From Xiphophorus maculatus (taxonomy: Eukaryota; Chordata; Actinopteri; Cyprinodontiformes; Poeciliidae), in contig NC_036457.1 in the NCBI RefSeq assembly GCF_002775205.1, positions 8,758,024 to 8,822,023 of the forward strand: DNA of 64,000 bases, given 5' to 3'. Under the pieces are notes generated by a model, which searched no databases, had not been told where the DNA came from, and was given only the letters and a program-made list of their open reading frames with translations. Of the stretch, positions 38,601 through 50,496 are shown piece after piece. Position 1 is the first letter of the stretch. Each line of letters starts with the position of its first letter. Both the position numbers and the translations under genes were made by a program.

Positions 38601-40579
38601 GGGTTTAATGTAAATACAGAGGACTTCCATAACAAGTATTTGTCTATTTAAAGCACTTAAAGGATTTGTGTGAGAAAGAGGAAAAACACACTCAAAATGT
38701 GAATAAACTGATTTTCTTAGACAGACAGGTCGGGGATAAGGTTGTAGAGAAACTTAAAGCAGAAATAGCCCTAGTTTTGAACATTTGAAAGATCAGTGTT
38801 CATCTCTGAAGTTGAGAAGAGTACAGGGCAACTGCAAGGATCGAGACAAAGGACAATACTTCAGAGGCTGCAAAACAACTGAAATTTGGTTGAAGTTTCA
38901 TCTTCCATCAGGACCAGTCTTCATAAATACAAATTCACAGCAAACTTTTCATATTTGGAATATCAAATTGAAAACCCCTTCTACCATTTTCTTCCATTTA
39001 TATAATTTTGCATGGCTCCATATGTTTTAATCCATAGCTATTTGCAACCACATAACTACTGCACTATTTAAACATTCCTTTTTATCAGTCCAACACATTT
39101 TGGTGCACCTCTTGGCAGCTGGTAAAAAACCCTCTCTGCTGCAGCAGCCAGTACATGTTCCTTGAGCTATTTTTAATAAATCCCTAACCTGGTACTTTTG
39201 ATCATTCTTAAATCCATGCGTCAAACATGCTTTTAATCGAAAGACACAAATTTAGCGTTTTTATGATGTTGTAAATTTGATTCACGGTGGATTATGTGCA
39301 AAACGAATGCTTTTCCTTCCATCATTGAGCAGTGGAAAACCAACTTTAAATCCCTCTTACCAGAGCGATAAGAGCCTAAAAAGCTATTAGAGCATGACTC
39401 CTGAGAGATGAACAAGACAAAAGATGTGATGCCTTTACGTTTATGGAAGGTGGGAACACTACCAGGCTATTTTCACTCCAACGCATCATATTAGTTGTGC
39501 CAGCTTCTGCCTTTCAGCTGCTTCTGTTCTCTACCTCTTGGGCACATTTTGTTTCTTGTCACACTAGCTGATCCCTCGATTAAAAACACTGAATGCCGAG
39601 AGGGTGTTATCCTTGTTCTGAGTTTTTGATCCTCAAGGTCTGGGCTGGGTGCTGGGCCCAGTCGTCCCTTGCTGAAACAGTTGATCCCTGGATCTTTGTG
39701 GAAATGATTGCACAACTGGAATGGGTTCTTAAACATGCCAAGTAGGCTTACCTTGCCTAAAACCTCGTGGGGAAAACAATTTCAGATCCAGATATCAAAT
39801 GACTGGAAGGCACTGTTCAACCAGTGTTCCCTACTGACTATTAGAAACACAGCAGTCTCAGTTGAATTTGGCACAGTTTATAAATGTTGCCTCAGTTCAC
39901 AACAAATGGCAAATTTAAATCTATAAACTCCAAGTTAGCCAAGATTCAGCTCAAATATATTCAAGAAATTCAATGCAATACAAACAATAGCTTTGCTAGG
40001 AATAAATAGAAACCAAATCAATCAAAATGATATATAGCCAGCAGGACAGACAGACAAGATGTACACAGCATATAGTGGCAATCTGTATAAAGTTTACTTT
40101 TCAAGCAAGGCCACCACTGGAACGGCAGCAATCTCACATCATGAGCAAGCAAGTGGAGACAGTGGAGAGTAACCACTCAATTTTAACAAGAAGAAACCTC
40201 CAGCAAGGCAGGTTCAATATGGGAAACTTTCTGCTAACTAATTGGGTTGTATTTTCTTTAAAAAAACAAACATAACAAATGAGTTAATAATAAGCATCAG
40301 GAGATTTGATCAATAAAGCTGTAGACAAATGTATTTGTTCTCCATTCACATTGTCTGTCTCAATCACTCCAATTACACTGACTTAAGAAAAAAGTTTATT
40401 TGAGGCATTCTTGCAACAAAATGCAAAGCCAAGTGAGTTTCTCTGTTATTCTCCAGTTTGTTTCTCTGCAGGAAAGCCTTTGGCACTCACCAGTCCAATG
40501 GGGAAAGTCACTTTTTGCAAGCATTGCCAAGATTTCGACTTGAAGGCCAAACCATGAAGGCAGACAGATGCATCTGTCC

Positions 40580-40668
40580 ACAGTCTCTCTGTTCTTCTCT
40601 TGGAAATCTTTCTCTCTTCCCCTCTCTCGCCCTCTCCCTCTCTCTGTCTGTCTCTCTCTCTCTCTCAT
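40580..40668. repeat. (CT)n-rich microsatellite
   Basis: Imperfect CT/CTGT runs on the plus strand, ending in an uninterrupted (TC)n tract before 40668. Confidence 0.9.
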
Positions 40669-40833
40669 ATACACACGTACACATGCAAACACAAACACGC
40701 ACTGGGGGTTGCTTCCTCATCGTTCACACAGAGAAATGCCCTGTAAGGACATCCTTATCCAGCAAACCAGACTCAGCTGGATGCTCTGCAATAACAACTC
40801 CAGCCGTCCACCATCCAATCAACTGGGCTTACT

Positions 40834-40888
40834 GCTGTGTGGGTGTGTGTGGGTGTGTAGGCGTGTGCTTGTGTGGGTGTGTGTGCAT
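40834..40888. repeat. (GT)n-rich minisatellite
   Basis: Alternating gtgtgtgggt-type units on the plus strand. Confidence 0.85.
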
Positions 40889-41376
40889 GATGTCTTTTTC
40901 TAAGACCTGTAGCCACAAGACGCATGGAGTATTTATTTCCCCAACAAAAACAGAGACATGAACAAGTCATACAAAATGAATATTGAAAAGGAAAATACAA
41001 TTTATTATAGCTTATTTGTGGTCCGTCGGGTTGCGGGTTCTGATAGGAGAATCCCAGCATCTCATTCAAAAAGAAATTCTTCTGTTGAATTTGGAATGCA
41101 TATGCTGAGAGCTATAAATAGAACGAAAACTAATGTGAAAATTTTCTGCGTAGTGACGATTGACTGTGGCGGATTATGTTGCTGGAAAAGTTGAAAACGT
41201 TTCATTGGATGTTTGACTTTACTGTCTGGCAAAATGGGTCAGTTTTTCAGTCCATTAAAAGTTTTAATTATTGTGAACTCAATTTGAAGCTTAAACTACT
41301 TTTTCATGCACTCATTTTTAATTTAATAATTTTTGTAATTCACTTGAATTAATCATGTTCTCATTTGCAAAACATT

Positions 41377-41539
41377 TAAAGTGCTGTACAAAGCACTTTA
41401 AATGCTTTATACATTTGAAGTGCTTAAATGTATAAAGCACTTTATGCATTATGTATACATACATATACTTTATGTCTAAGCTATAAAGTTAGAGACTATA
41501 AAGTTTTGTCTCTATAAAGATATAGAGACAAAACTTTAT
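41377..41539. repeat. Cluster of perfect hairpins
   Basis: Three inverted repeats lie in a row. The first has 8-bp aaagtgct arms near 41377-41402. The second has 13-bp gctttatacattt arms near 41405-41440. The strongest has 19-bp arms at 41498-41516 and 41521-41539, with a 4-nt loop (aaga). The first two reuse the word 'aagcacttt', which is also the end of L2-type repeats. Confidence 0.85.
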
Positions 41540-43449
41540 GAATGTGAAATAGATTCTGAAATCTATATGTAATTGGTAATTATGTTACCTGACAATATAA
41601 GTATTGGTTTTGATTTTTCAACATTGAATGTCAGTCCTACTTATTCTTGTATTAGTTAGGGCAAAAATACCTAGCTAGACTAGATAATATATACATTTAA
41701 AGAGTAAATGTTTGGAAAATGTTTGCGGCTGCATGACAGTGTGGACAATTCAGCTCTGGGCCAAATATAGGTGAGCAGTTAATCAAAACCTGTAAATGGA
41801 TCTGAGTCAGGGTCTTTTTGTCTCCCTCCCCCCCAACTGCCTGCTCCAGTGTGAGTTAGCGTTATGCTAAGTAGCATGTGTTTCTTTTAGACTTTCATCA
41901 CATTGGTTGAAACCAATAATAAAAGTATATGAATAGCCCATAAATCCCAGTATGTTGATGAAGTATGAGATTCCCCCAACACCCAAAACAGTTCAGATTT
42001 ACTCTGTAAACTAGCTGAATTCAAACGCAAAAGTTTACCATTTTAAAGCATTCAAAATTGTTATTTAAACGCGTGGCATGGCTTCTTCATGGCTTCTTCA
42101 TGGCTTCAACTGGTATATTTTATAAAAAACAAACCAAAAAAAATCACTATTTTCTTAGAATTTCTTTTTTTTCTTTTTTCCTCCATTTATACTCTGGTGA
42201 CCTATTTCCAGTTTTCCTATGATACATCACATGTTTATTATTCCTAAAATCACAGTAAATGTTGAGACAAATGTCTCTAAAAATAAAGAAAAACATAATA
42301 AGCATAATATAAACGTTTGATTTCTCTTTGCAAGTGTCCCACTATTTCTACACAGTCTGTAATGTATTTGTGATAGCCTGTCAGTAGGCTTACAAACAGA
42401 TTCAATTTTATCATATTCCTCACTTTTATGATATATGAGTGTTCCCGTAGTAGTTTGAAGTTACAACTGAAACTTAAGAGTGCGGCACCCGAAGTAAGTC
42501 TGCCTAACTGCAGTTGCTAGAAGCAGGGATTTGTGGGCATTCGTCAGCACTAAGTGGAAGTGACAGTATGGAGAGAGGTCCTAATTACTGTCTCACTTGA
42601 CTAATTGTCGTCTCTGAAGAATGTATTCCCACTGAGGTCCCTGGGATTTTTTGAGAGCTCTGCTCAAGATATATAGACCTTCACCACACTGTGTTCAAAG
42701 GCATTTCCACAAATGGTAAATGTAAATACACCAAGCTCAGAACTGCTAGAGTGAGGCACAAACACTGCACTGCATTTGCTCTGAGACATGCAGGGATAGC
42801 ACAGCAAGAAAAAGGAACAGGGTTATACATTTTGTATGTGTGAAGAAAGTACATGCATTTCTGTTGGGTCTTGCCAATGTGTTAAAACATCTTTAGCCAC
42901 AGTCATCTTGACAAGATGTAATGAATCCATCTGTGGCCTTCTCATGCCAAGGATGTTAAAATAACCTGTAGCATTCCAAATAATGCAGCAGACATGAGCC
43001 TTTAGTGCAGGCGCAACACAACTGAATGAATCTCTTCTTTTTCAGGGTCTTACCATTCAAAGTGCATCAGCTTTTCGTTTCCATGGTTTCCTTCTCTGTG
43101 CCAGTGCTATCTATCCACCAGTCTGCCTGTGTAAGAGAGCGAGGGAGGGAGTGTAGTGCAGACAGAAGGAGAGAGAACGCTTTTTGCAGTGGTTATCTCT
43201 CCTTTGCATAAAGTCCCCTTTGCATTAACTGCTCTGTGAATGGAGTTGGAATAAACGCAGCAGCCAGTTCACACAGATGTCTCTGTGGGTTACAAGTGAG
43301 TGTATGAACTCCTCTAATTTGTGCTCACCTTCAAAAATGACAGTGTGATGGTGGATGCAAATAAAAGATCATCCTTCAAACAGCACAGGGGTATTTTCCT
43401 ATTAGCAACAACAAACTAGAGGAGTGGGTTTCAGTTCAGTATTACAATG

Positions 43450-44170
43450 TGGCAGTCTGCCATTCCCATATCTCCCTGTTGTCTAGCCAGGTTACACAGA
43501 GTTGTTACATATTTATTGGTTTTGGTAGAAAGAAAAAGTTTGGAGTTCATGACTGGTAATAAAGATCTTCTTGTCATGTCCGATGGCATCTTTCTGACCC
43601 ACATCCAAAATCACTCTGCAGCAAGGTGGAAGTACAAGGATTTACTTACAATATGTAAAGAGAAGTTAATGACTGAAGGCATTCCTTTCTGGAACAGGTT
43701 CAGGATTTGTCTGGTGGAAGAGAGACAGGTTAACAGCATGTTTAGAGATGCTTTTGACAGTGGATTGTTTCTTTGAGGGGAAACAAGCTTAAAGTTCCTT
43801 AGAATTGCAGGTGGAAGGAGCGGTGAGAGGGATATGGGTGAAGGAGATTGATGTACTTGAGATGAGTCTTTGAGGTTCAAGAACTGACCAGAGGGGAGCA
43901 AGCAGGCAGATGGAAGCTGCAGAAAACAATGTGGATCAGGTTTGTTCCAAACAGGTTTTTGCTGGATAGCATGCAGGTGGCTGAACATGATCTGAGATGA
44001 GAGAGTAAAGATATGTATGGTTGGAGATGAATCTTAACTTGATCTTCACAAAAACACAATCATCCAGATAGTGGTTGTGTTGCACATCAGTGGCCACACT
44101 ACAATCAGGGCTGCTCACCAGCAGAGATCTAACTATAAGAAAGATAAACACACACCCCCAAATCCTGACA
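43450..44170 (-). mobile_element. Probable 3' LTR and flank of a gypsy element
   Basis: Directly after the gypsy pol remains (read on the minus strand) comes GGGGTAA/TGTCAGG, the usual form of the junction between the internal region and the 3' LTR in fish gypsy elements. The LTR would therefore start at 44170 and run towards lower coordinates. Its far edge was not found, so the left limit here is a guess. Confidence 0.4.
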
Positions 44171-45060
44171 TTACCCCCTCACCAAGGGCTGCCACCTGGT
44201 GGCCCAGACAAGCATGACAAGCAAGAAACCTCAAAGTCACGGAGTCAAGGAAACCTAGAACAGCTCCTTAGGACCGTAACCCTCTTATTCGAATCAGTAT
44301 AGGATGTCCCTCCTGTGGCACTGGACATCCATTATCCATTTGATTGAGAAAGCAGGGAACCCACCAAGGTCTCGAACAGGTGGAGGGGGTCTGGAAGGAG
44401 GGCACAAAGGACTTCATACCACAGGTTTGATCAAAGACACATGAAATACAGGGTGGATCAATAGACTCTCAGGAGGCTTGAGGCAAATAGAGGTGGGGCT
44501 CAGGACAGAGGTTATCTCAAAGGGACCAATGAATCTGGGGGAAAGTCATATCTTTTGTCCAGGAGGGAATTGAGGTGCTGGAAGTCTCTTCTGGTTGCCC
44601 AGGTAGAGGTTTTGAGCCGCAGAGTGGTTGAGAGCAGTGATGATCTGCTTCCAGATGCATCTGCATTGGCAAATTGGCAAGTGATGTTGGACAGAGGTAA
44701 CAGAAAGTGTCCATTCATTAGAGGAAAAATGTGGTGACTGATAACCTCGAGTAAATTCTAAAGGAGACCACCCTGTGCCAGATGAAACATGACTGTTATG
44801 GGTGTATTCTATCCAGAATAACTTTGTGCTCTTGGAATCTATAAGACATTATAAAATTGAAACAGGAGAAGAAAAGTGACCATGGTGACTGGCTTTGGTT
44901 GAGACAATTAGCCTCTTGGCCAGATTCTTGTGATCTGTCCAAACAATGACAGGATATTTGGCTCATTTAGCCAGTATCACCACAACCCTAAACCTAGTTT
45001 GATGGCTGGAAGTTCCCCATCTCCTATATAATAACTTCTTTATGCTTTTGTGATCCAAAT
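44171..45060 (-). mobile_element. Ty3/gypsy retrotransposon, pol remnant
   Basis: Minus-strand fragments in several frames follow gypsy pol order. There is an RNase H piece (GDGELPAIKLGLG near 45030, then WTDHKNLAKRL). An integrase piece with WIEYTHNSHVSSGTGWSPLEF is near 44700-44830, and an integrase C-terminal piece with [13 protein letters not shown] and [13 protein letters not shown] is near 44400-44550. Chromodomain traces (EGYGPKE) are near 44250-44310. RNase H jumps almost directly to late integrase, so the middle has been deleted. Frameshifts and stops show it is inactive. Confidence 0.85.
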
Positions 45061-45239
45061 CTCTGTTAATTCTTAAATATTTGTTAGATCAAAACCACAT
45101 ATGGTTTGAAGCTCCACTCCTACCTGATGGCATTTCAGAACCCAGCATATTATGTTGGAAAAATTAGCTTTTTCTTGTGATCACAAGATTATTAAATTGC
45201 ATAATGCACAGATGAATCATTCAGCTAATGCAGTGGCAT

Positions 45240-46010
45240 GACTTAATTCAATTTAAATAAATTTAGTGTATTTATATAACTCAGGTTTACAATGGATATC
45301 ATTAAATACCATCAAATATCAAAGGCATTTCAATGGCAGAAATACATTTTTTAAGCAGAATTAACCTAATCGTATACAAAGATTCACATTCAACTACATA
45401 CATACTAATTAAATCCAAGTTATAACATAATGCAGTGATATGTATTAGTACTATATGCCATTACTAATGCTAGTGCTTTTTCTATATTAAAAACTGCAGA
45501 GTTTTCACTTTACAACAATTCTCCATATTAAGAAGTCATGTGGTGACATTTTAAAGGAACTACTCCTGTTTAACAGGAAAACACCTCCAGCAGAACTCAG
45601 CTTAGTATGAGTACCCATCTACTGAAAAGGACTCAATGTGTGAGAGGACAAAACAGAAAGACCAAAAACACAGACGCACAGGTCCAATAGTACTTTCTGT
45701 GTCAAAGAAAAAGACAGAGTTAATGGGAACATTAGCTCTTTCAATGTCTTCTTGGAGAATCACACAGCCAAACAAATGAGCTGGACAGTAGCATAAACTA
45801 TGGGATGAGAAAAAAGTATTTGTAGTTAGTGGGAGAAGCAGGCACTTGAAGGCATTTAGCCAGGAGAGAGACAGAGTTATTCACAGAAAGAAACTACAAG
45901 GTGTATTCTCGGTAGAAAATTAAGATATTGACAGCAATATCTCAGCCGACAGGTCCATCTATGTCTAAAGACCAAAACACTGGGCTGGGTGTACCTTCTG
46001 TGGAGAGGAA
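45240..46010. repeat. Dispersed teleost repeat, class unknown
   Basis: It starts with 'aattcaatttaaataaat'. It then contains blocks such as 'ggcatttagccaggagagag', 'atctcagccgacaggtcc' and 'acactgggctgggtgt', which I recognise from a repeat widespread in teleost genomes. There is no coding capacity. The class was not determined. Confidence 0.55.
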
Positions 46011-47860
46011 AAATAAGAAAGAACATAAAGTAAGTCACAATCATATTTGAAGATGATGCATAATTAGAAATTATTAGGATAAAAAGCAGAGCGAGACAAA
46101 GTAGATATTATGTTCAATAGCGTTTCTAAAACATCATAGCTACAGAGAAGGATCAAATTTATCCAATCCATTTTAACAAAAGGTTGCTCAAAATGCAAAA
46201 TGTCTTTTGTCTTCAAAGTAGACCTCACAATGATCTATAACAGCAAGTGAAGACAGAAGATGTCTGACTGCTGCTAAATGACTAAAAAGGACTGTATATT
46301 TAAACCTCTTGTGTTGAGATGACATGAATTAACTTTTATCACTACAAAACTTCCTTTTAGCAGCATAAGGACATAAACATGTTGTTATTTTGAAATATAG
46401 CCAGGAACGTAGATTTTTAAGTATTGCTTTTCTTGGCTTCTGTAGATGTGTTTTCTCTGAGCTCAATAAGGATTCCTTTCATGCTGTCTAAGCTCTGCTG
46501 ACTTATATGAAAACCCAGAATTTCTCCATAATTATGCTAATGGTCCAGATGGTAGCATGATGAGTGCCATTCTCTTTGATATTCACACACTTCAGAGTGC
46601 TGGTGTGCAGACCCACGCACCCCGACACAGGTTCAAAGTCAATGTTCACACCACCTACTTGATTCCATGTAATTACTTCGTTTTTCCTTTAGCTCATACA
46701 AGCGCCCTCTCCACTGTTAAATGCATTTGCTGGTATTTGTTAGGGGGATTTGACAGATCATGTGAAGTACAGCGCACTAGCACTTCAGCAAAAAAAAAAA
46801 AAAAAGCAGTGATGACGAGTTTATTCAAACAGTTGCGTTATAATTTCTAATTCTGCAGGGAAATAAATATAAACAAGTGGCCAAAATAACCACTGCATGA
46901 ACTGACTTCGGTAACATCTTAGTGGATATTTTAAATCAGTGGAGATTAGATCTCCAAACATAATTTAAATACCACCTATAAATACTGATAGGCTTTATTT
47001 AGAGTGTTTCTTCACTCATAGGCAAGTCATTCACACTTAAACCTCACAATGACTGTGTTCATCCACACTTGGACTGCAGTGGCACCGATCAAAGAGCTTC
47101 TTTCACTTCCCCACAGGGATTAAAAAGCCATCCATCCTCTCAGGGCGGAGGTGTGCTGCTGTACCTTTGCTTCCAGCTGATGCACTGGCCTATGAAGAGC
47201 TGGTCACGGGGGCGGGAACTGAGAAGGTGCATCCAGATAGTCTACACAAGAGCGACAGATATGCATCTTCTCACTGCAAAGACATGTAATGCAGTATAGC
47301 CTTTTTTTAAAAAAAGCGTTAATCAGATAAAAGGTATTATAGACTCTAAAGATATTCGCAAAAATGGCCAGCATCTGCAATCTTTTTCCATGCTAGAAAT
47401 ACCTATTCATATAGGAAGAATTCCTCACTCTCAAAAACTGAAGTTTGTTGCCTCAGAGGCTTTTAAGTTTAAGTAGAGATATTTGCATATATTAAAGATT
47501 CAAACCTTCCGGCATCTTCTGTCGACATGACAGATTTGTGGTTCTGCCAATTTTAACTGGTTCCATTCCACTCCTCCCACACTGCTGGGTAGAAGGATTG
47601 CTTATTGAAATTCCATAAAGGAGATTTTGACAGGGAATTTGTGAATGGCAACAAACATGAAGTAGGCCTACACAGCTGAGTGACTGACATTTATAGTCTG
47701 GAGTGCTGTTTTTCAGCAAAACATCTCCTGTATAGACTGCTTTATCTTCCCCAGATGTGAACACAACCTAAGTCATTATAGGTTATTGTTTGGCTGCTTT
47801 GGCATCTAGAATTGCGATGACTCTTTTAATAGAGCTCAATGATGAATAAACAATCAGGAA
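46011..47860. other. Intergenic DNA, no gene recognised
   Basis: No exon or named repeat recognised apart from poly(A) runs near 46791-46806. Confidence 0.5.
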
Positions 47861-47866
47861 CACAGA

Positions 47867-48960
47867 TATAGAGCCTTGCAAACATATACCCTTTAAGCTA
47901 TTTTTTTTTTTTACATTTTGTCATGTAAGGAACAACAAACTTCTGTGAATATTAAGGAGATGCTATATAAATGAACCAATGCTATGTAGCACAAATCTTC
48001 AAGTGGAATGAAAAGAAAGAATGATTTCTAACTTTTTTTTTTTACAAATAAAAGTCTGTATCACATGCAGTTGGTTTCAGCCCCTAAAATCTGATTCAAC
48101 ACATTAAGTTACTGTGCACTATATTAGAGTACAGTTAGGCTGTGTGTAATTTAGTCTCAGTATAAATATAGCTGTTCTTTGAAGGCCTCAAGGCCTGTAG
48201 TGTCATGAAGATCAAGTACAGATTGCACAGGTCAGGGAGAGTTATAGAGAGGTGTAAAGCTTGGCTAGACAATGTCCCAACAATATCCCAAACTTTGAAC
48301 ATCTGGGGGAGTTCAGGTCAATCCGGTATTTAAAAGTCAAGAGAGCATGGCATAGTTGCAAACTTGTGACTGTTCATCTGAACTGATGTGTAAGGCAAGG
48401 ACAGAGTTAATCAAGGCCATTGATTAGAGAAGCAGCCCAGAGGCCCACTTTAACTATGAATGAGCAGTACAGATCCACAGCTCAGATTGGAGCTTGTTGA
48501 CACAAATCTGGTCTTTACAGAACGGTTGAACAAGATATTACAAGTCGATTTGAATTTAGCCACAAAAAAAGAATTTTTTTTTTTTTTTTCCCATTTTTTT
48601 TCTCCGAAGAGTTTTTGCGGCGCTAGTGGCTCGTATTTTTTGTACGGTAGGCAGACAGGAAGGAGGGTGAGGAAGACATGCGGTAAGGGTCGTCGGGACT
48701 GGGAGTCGAACCCGCGACGTCCGCGTCGAGGACTAAGGCCTCCAAACGTGGGGTGTGCTAACCCCCTGCGCCACCACAAAAAAAGAAATTAAACAAAAAA
48801 AAAAAACTTTTTGGTCTACATAGAAAAAAATCCCTGGTTAGAAAACCAGATGTATCACCTTGAAAACAACATCTTCAGCAAGAATAACGGGGTACACAAA
48901 AACCATTCAGTTAATCTCACTGACCTTGAGTTATTTAACAAAGAGTATTCAATAACATTT
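47867..48960 (+). mobile_element. Tc1-like transposon, split by a SINE
   Basis: The left end reads tatagagccttgcaaacata, the degraded inverted-repeat start of the family. Non-coding and transposase-region DNA then follow in family order: 'tcagtataaatatagctgtt', 'gtcagggagagttatagaga', 'caaatctggtctttacagaa'. A tRNA SINE interrupts it at 48574-48773, and the element resumes with 'atcaccttgaaaacaaca' at about 48855. Frames are wrecked. Confidence 0.7.
48574..48773 (-). mobile_element. tRNA-derived SINE with target-site duplication
   Basis: On the minus strand the element begins with a tRNA-like head. The A box TGGCGCAGGGGGTTAGCACA is at 48754-48773 and the B box GGGTTCGACTCCC at 48701-48713. 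A non-tRNA body follows and then a poly(A) tail (T-run 48574-48589 on the plus strand). A 14-bp target duplication, ccacaaaaaaagaa, flanks it at 48560-48573 and 48774-48787. The clear promoter boxes and exact duplication suggest a young insertion. It lies inside a Tc1-like transposon. Confidence 0.9.
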
Positions 48961-49012
48961 TGGACTCCAGATGTATAAAGTTGGGAGAAACATACTATAA
49001 AAACCTTCAAGT

Positions 49013-49305
49013 TGTCGTGTTCTGTGTTTTCTGTGTATTAATTTCGAGTTTTCTGTGTCCTTGAGTCTCTTCATTGTCCTGTCCTCCCCTTGATTGTTGT
49101 GTCTCGTTCTGTGATTACCCGCTGTGTATTTAAATCCACCTGTGTTCCTTGTTCCTCGTCGGGTCCTTGTCAATGTTTTGTCAATTCGTCCATGTGCGTG
49201 CTGCCAGTTGTTTGGACTGTGCTTTCCTTCATTAAATTTCATTATTCATCTTACCTGGGTCCACTGCGTCTGCCTCACCACCCCTCACCGCACCACTTCA
49301 TGACA
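49013..49305 (+). mobile_element. Solo LTR, copy 2 (Ty3/gypsy-type)
   Basis: A 293-bp TG...CA unit of the same family as 16602-16977, with a 5-bp target duplication, caagt, at 49008-49012 and 49306-49310. ATTAAA lies at 49231-49236. It shares the 3' block CCTGGGTC.AC.GCGTCTGCC and the ATGACA end with copy 1 but is about 80 bp shorter. Confidence 0.85.
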
Positions 49306-49860
49306 CAAGTATGCTCACTTAAAAACACTAGACAGTGCTAAATACATGTGCACACCACACATTTAAGATTTAAACTTGTAAGCAGATAAAAAAAATGTAT
49401 GCATGTATCATTTCTTACCCAGTGGATGCTGGAGATAAAGATCGAAGATGTTTCAGATAATGGGGTTTAGACAATGGATTAATCCTTTCTTCTACTTCAA
49501 TAAAGCCCACTTAATTTTTGGACAAAAACAAATCTAAATAAAATGTGTAACTTGTGGTTTTAACAAGACCAAATGTCAAAATGCTTTTTCTGGTTATAAA
49601 AACTTTTGCAAAGCACAATTTGGAATATCAATTACATAACGATGGTAACTTCTCAAATTGGCCATGAGCATATGTTTTATCACCCCACTGAATTTCCGTG
49701 GAGGACTTTCTTCTGGGGAAAAAAACCCCTCAGATGATAGTTTTGGAATCAGAAGAAGCTTTTCTGTCAAAGGGCCATGTGCGTACTTTGCATATTCGCC
49801 CATCTCACCAACAGTTCTTCAAGTGCTTGGCGCCAAGTTGTAGGGAGGCAGAGAAAAGGC

Positions 49861-50496
49861 TATAAAGGTGGAATTAATTAGGTTTTCCACTCAATCCCCT
49901 CTCTTCATTGATACTTCATCCCTCTCTCTTTTCCCTCTTTTGCATTTTTCCTCTGTGGATAGTCCTTCTCACTCTCTCTCTCTCTCTCTCTCTCTCTTCT
50001 GCCCTCTCGCTCACTCACGCTTTCCGTCTTTGTGGTGCGCGTTCACAGCACCAACCTTGGCTCGACGTCAGAGGCTGTGCAGCAGTGCAGTATAATGGGA
50101 GAGCAAGCAACACAGAGAGCCTCATAGGGGGGCTGCATATCGCTGCTGTATCCTCTGCTTGGCGCTCTCCAGTAGCCTCACCTAAAGCCCGTGCCCGGGC
50201 TCCCTTTCCTCCTCGCCGGATCCGTACCCTTCGACATGGATGTCCCATCATCCCTCGACCCCGAGGATTGCCGTTTCTTAGCGCAGTGAAGAGGGAGACG
50301 GACGACAGGAGGACGAAATTATGCCGGGATCGCGAATGGATTTGGGGAAAGCGCGAGTGACCATGCCGTGATCTTGCACATCCAGGGCCGCCGATACCCC
50401 TGCCTTTGCCCAACAGCCGTAGAAGAATCACGGGGGAATCAAGCCCGCCGCGCACCGGGGAGGAATTATCCACTGTGCATTTGCTTTGAAAACATC
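49861..50496 (+). promoter_or_regulatory. Promoter and 5'UTR region of the grik gene
   Basis: The sequence shifts abruptly from AT-rich to CG-dinucleotide-rich between about 50020 and 50480, ending at the grik start codon. A TATAAAGG word lies at 49861-49868, a (CT)n tract at 49970-49999, and a CRE-like CGACGTCAG near 50063. Three short upstream ORFs occur in the presumed leader: 50095-50127 (10 aa), 50236-50289 (17 aa) and 50321-50371 (16 aa). The second is in frame with the main ORF, and its TGA closes the frame 69 codons before the main ATG. The transcription start was not determined. Confidence 0.55.
49970..49999. repeat. (CT)n microsatellite
   Basis: About 15 uninterrupted CT units on the plus strand, just upstream of the CpG-rich leader of the grik gene. 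Confidence 0.95.

Larger units (their letters stand above)
35680..43440. other. Intergenic DNA, no gene recognised
   Basis: Mostly AT-rich filler. It contains CT- and GT-rich microsatellites near 40580-40890, a group of hairpins at 41.37-41.54 kb and a short 'catggcttcttc' triplication near 42078-42110. Several frames of 100-167 codons around 40.4-41.0 kb are produced by the microsatellites. Confidence 0.6.

Noticed and set aside
40396..41069. Overlapping frames of about 100-167 codons on both strands
   Set aside because: They are created by CT and GT microsatellites, and the translations are runs of SLSLS, ERERE and VCVCV.
43447..43988. Frames of 109-125 codons on both strands
   Set aside because: No domain or splice support was seen; the region adjoins the gypsy remnant and is probably its LTR or flank.
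44190..44210. A second CTCF-like site (ccacctggtggc)
   Set aside because: It departs from the consensus at a core position and lies in decayed gypsy coding DNA.
48690..48775. A functional tRNA gene
   Set aside because: A and B boxes are present, but no closed acceptor stem or normal anticodon arm can be made and a poly(A) tail plus target duplication show it is a SINE.
48450..48792. Frames of about 110 codons on both strands
   Set aside because: They read through the tRNA-derived SINE and its poly(A) tail.
49908..50473. Opposed frames of about 150 codons
   Set aside because: They lie in the CpG-rich leader of the grik gene, where stop codons are rare. No domain is visible and they contain the CT repeat.
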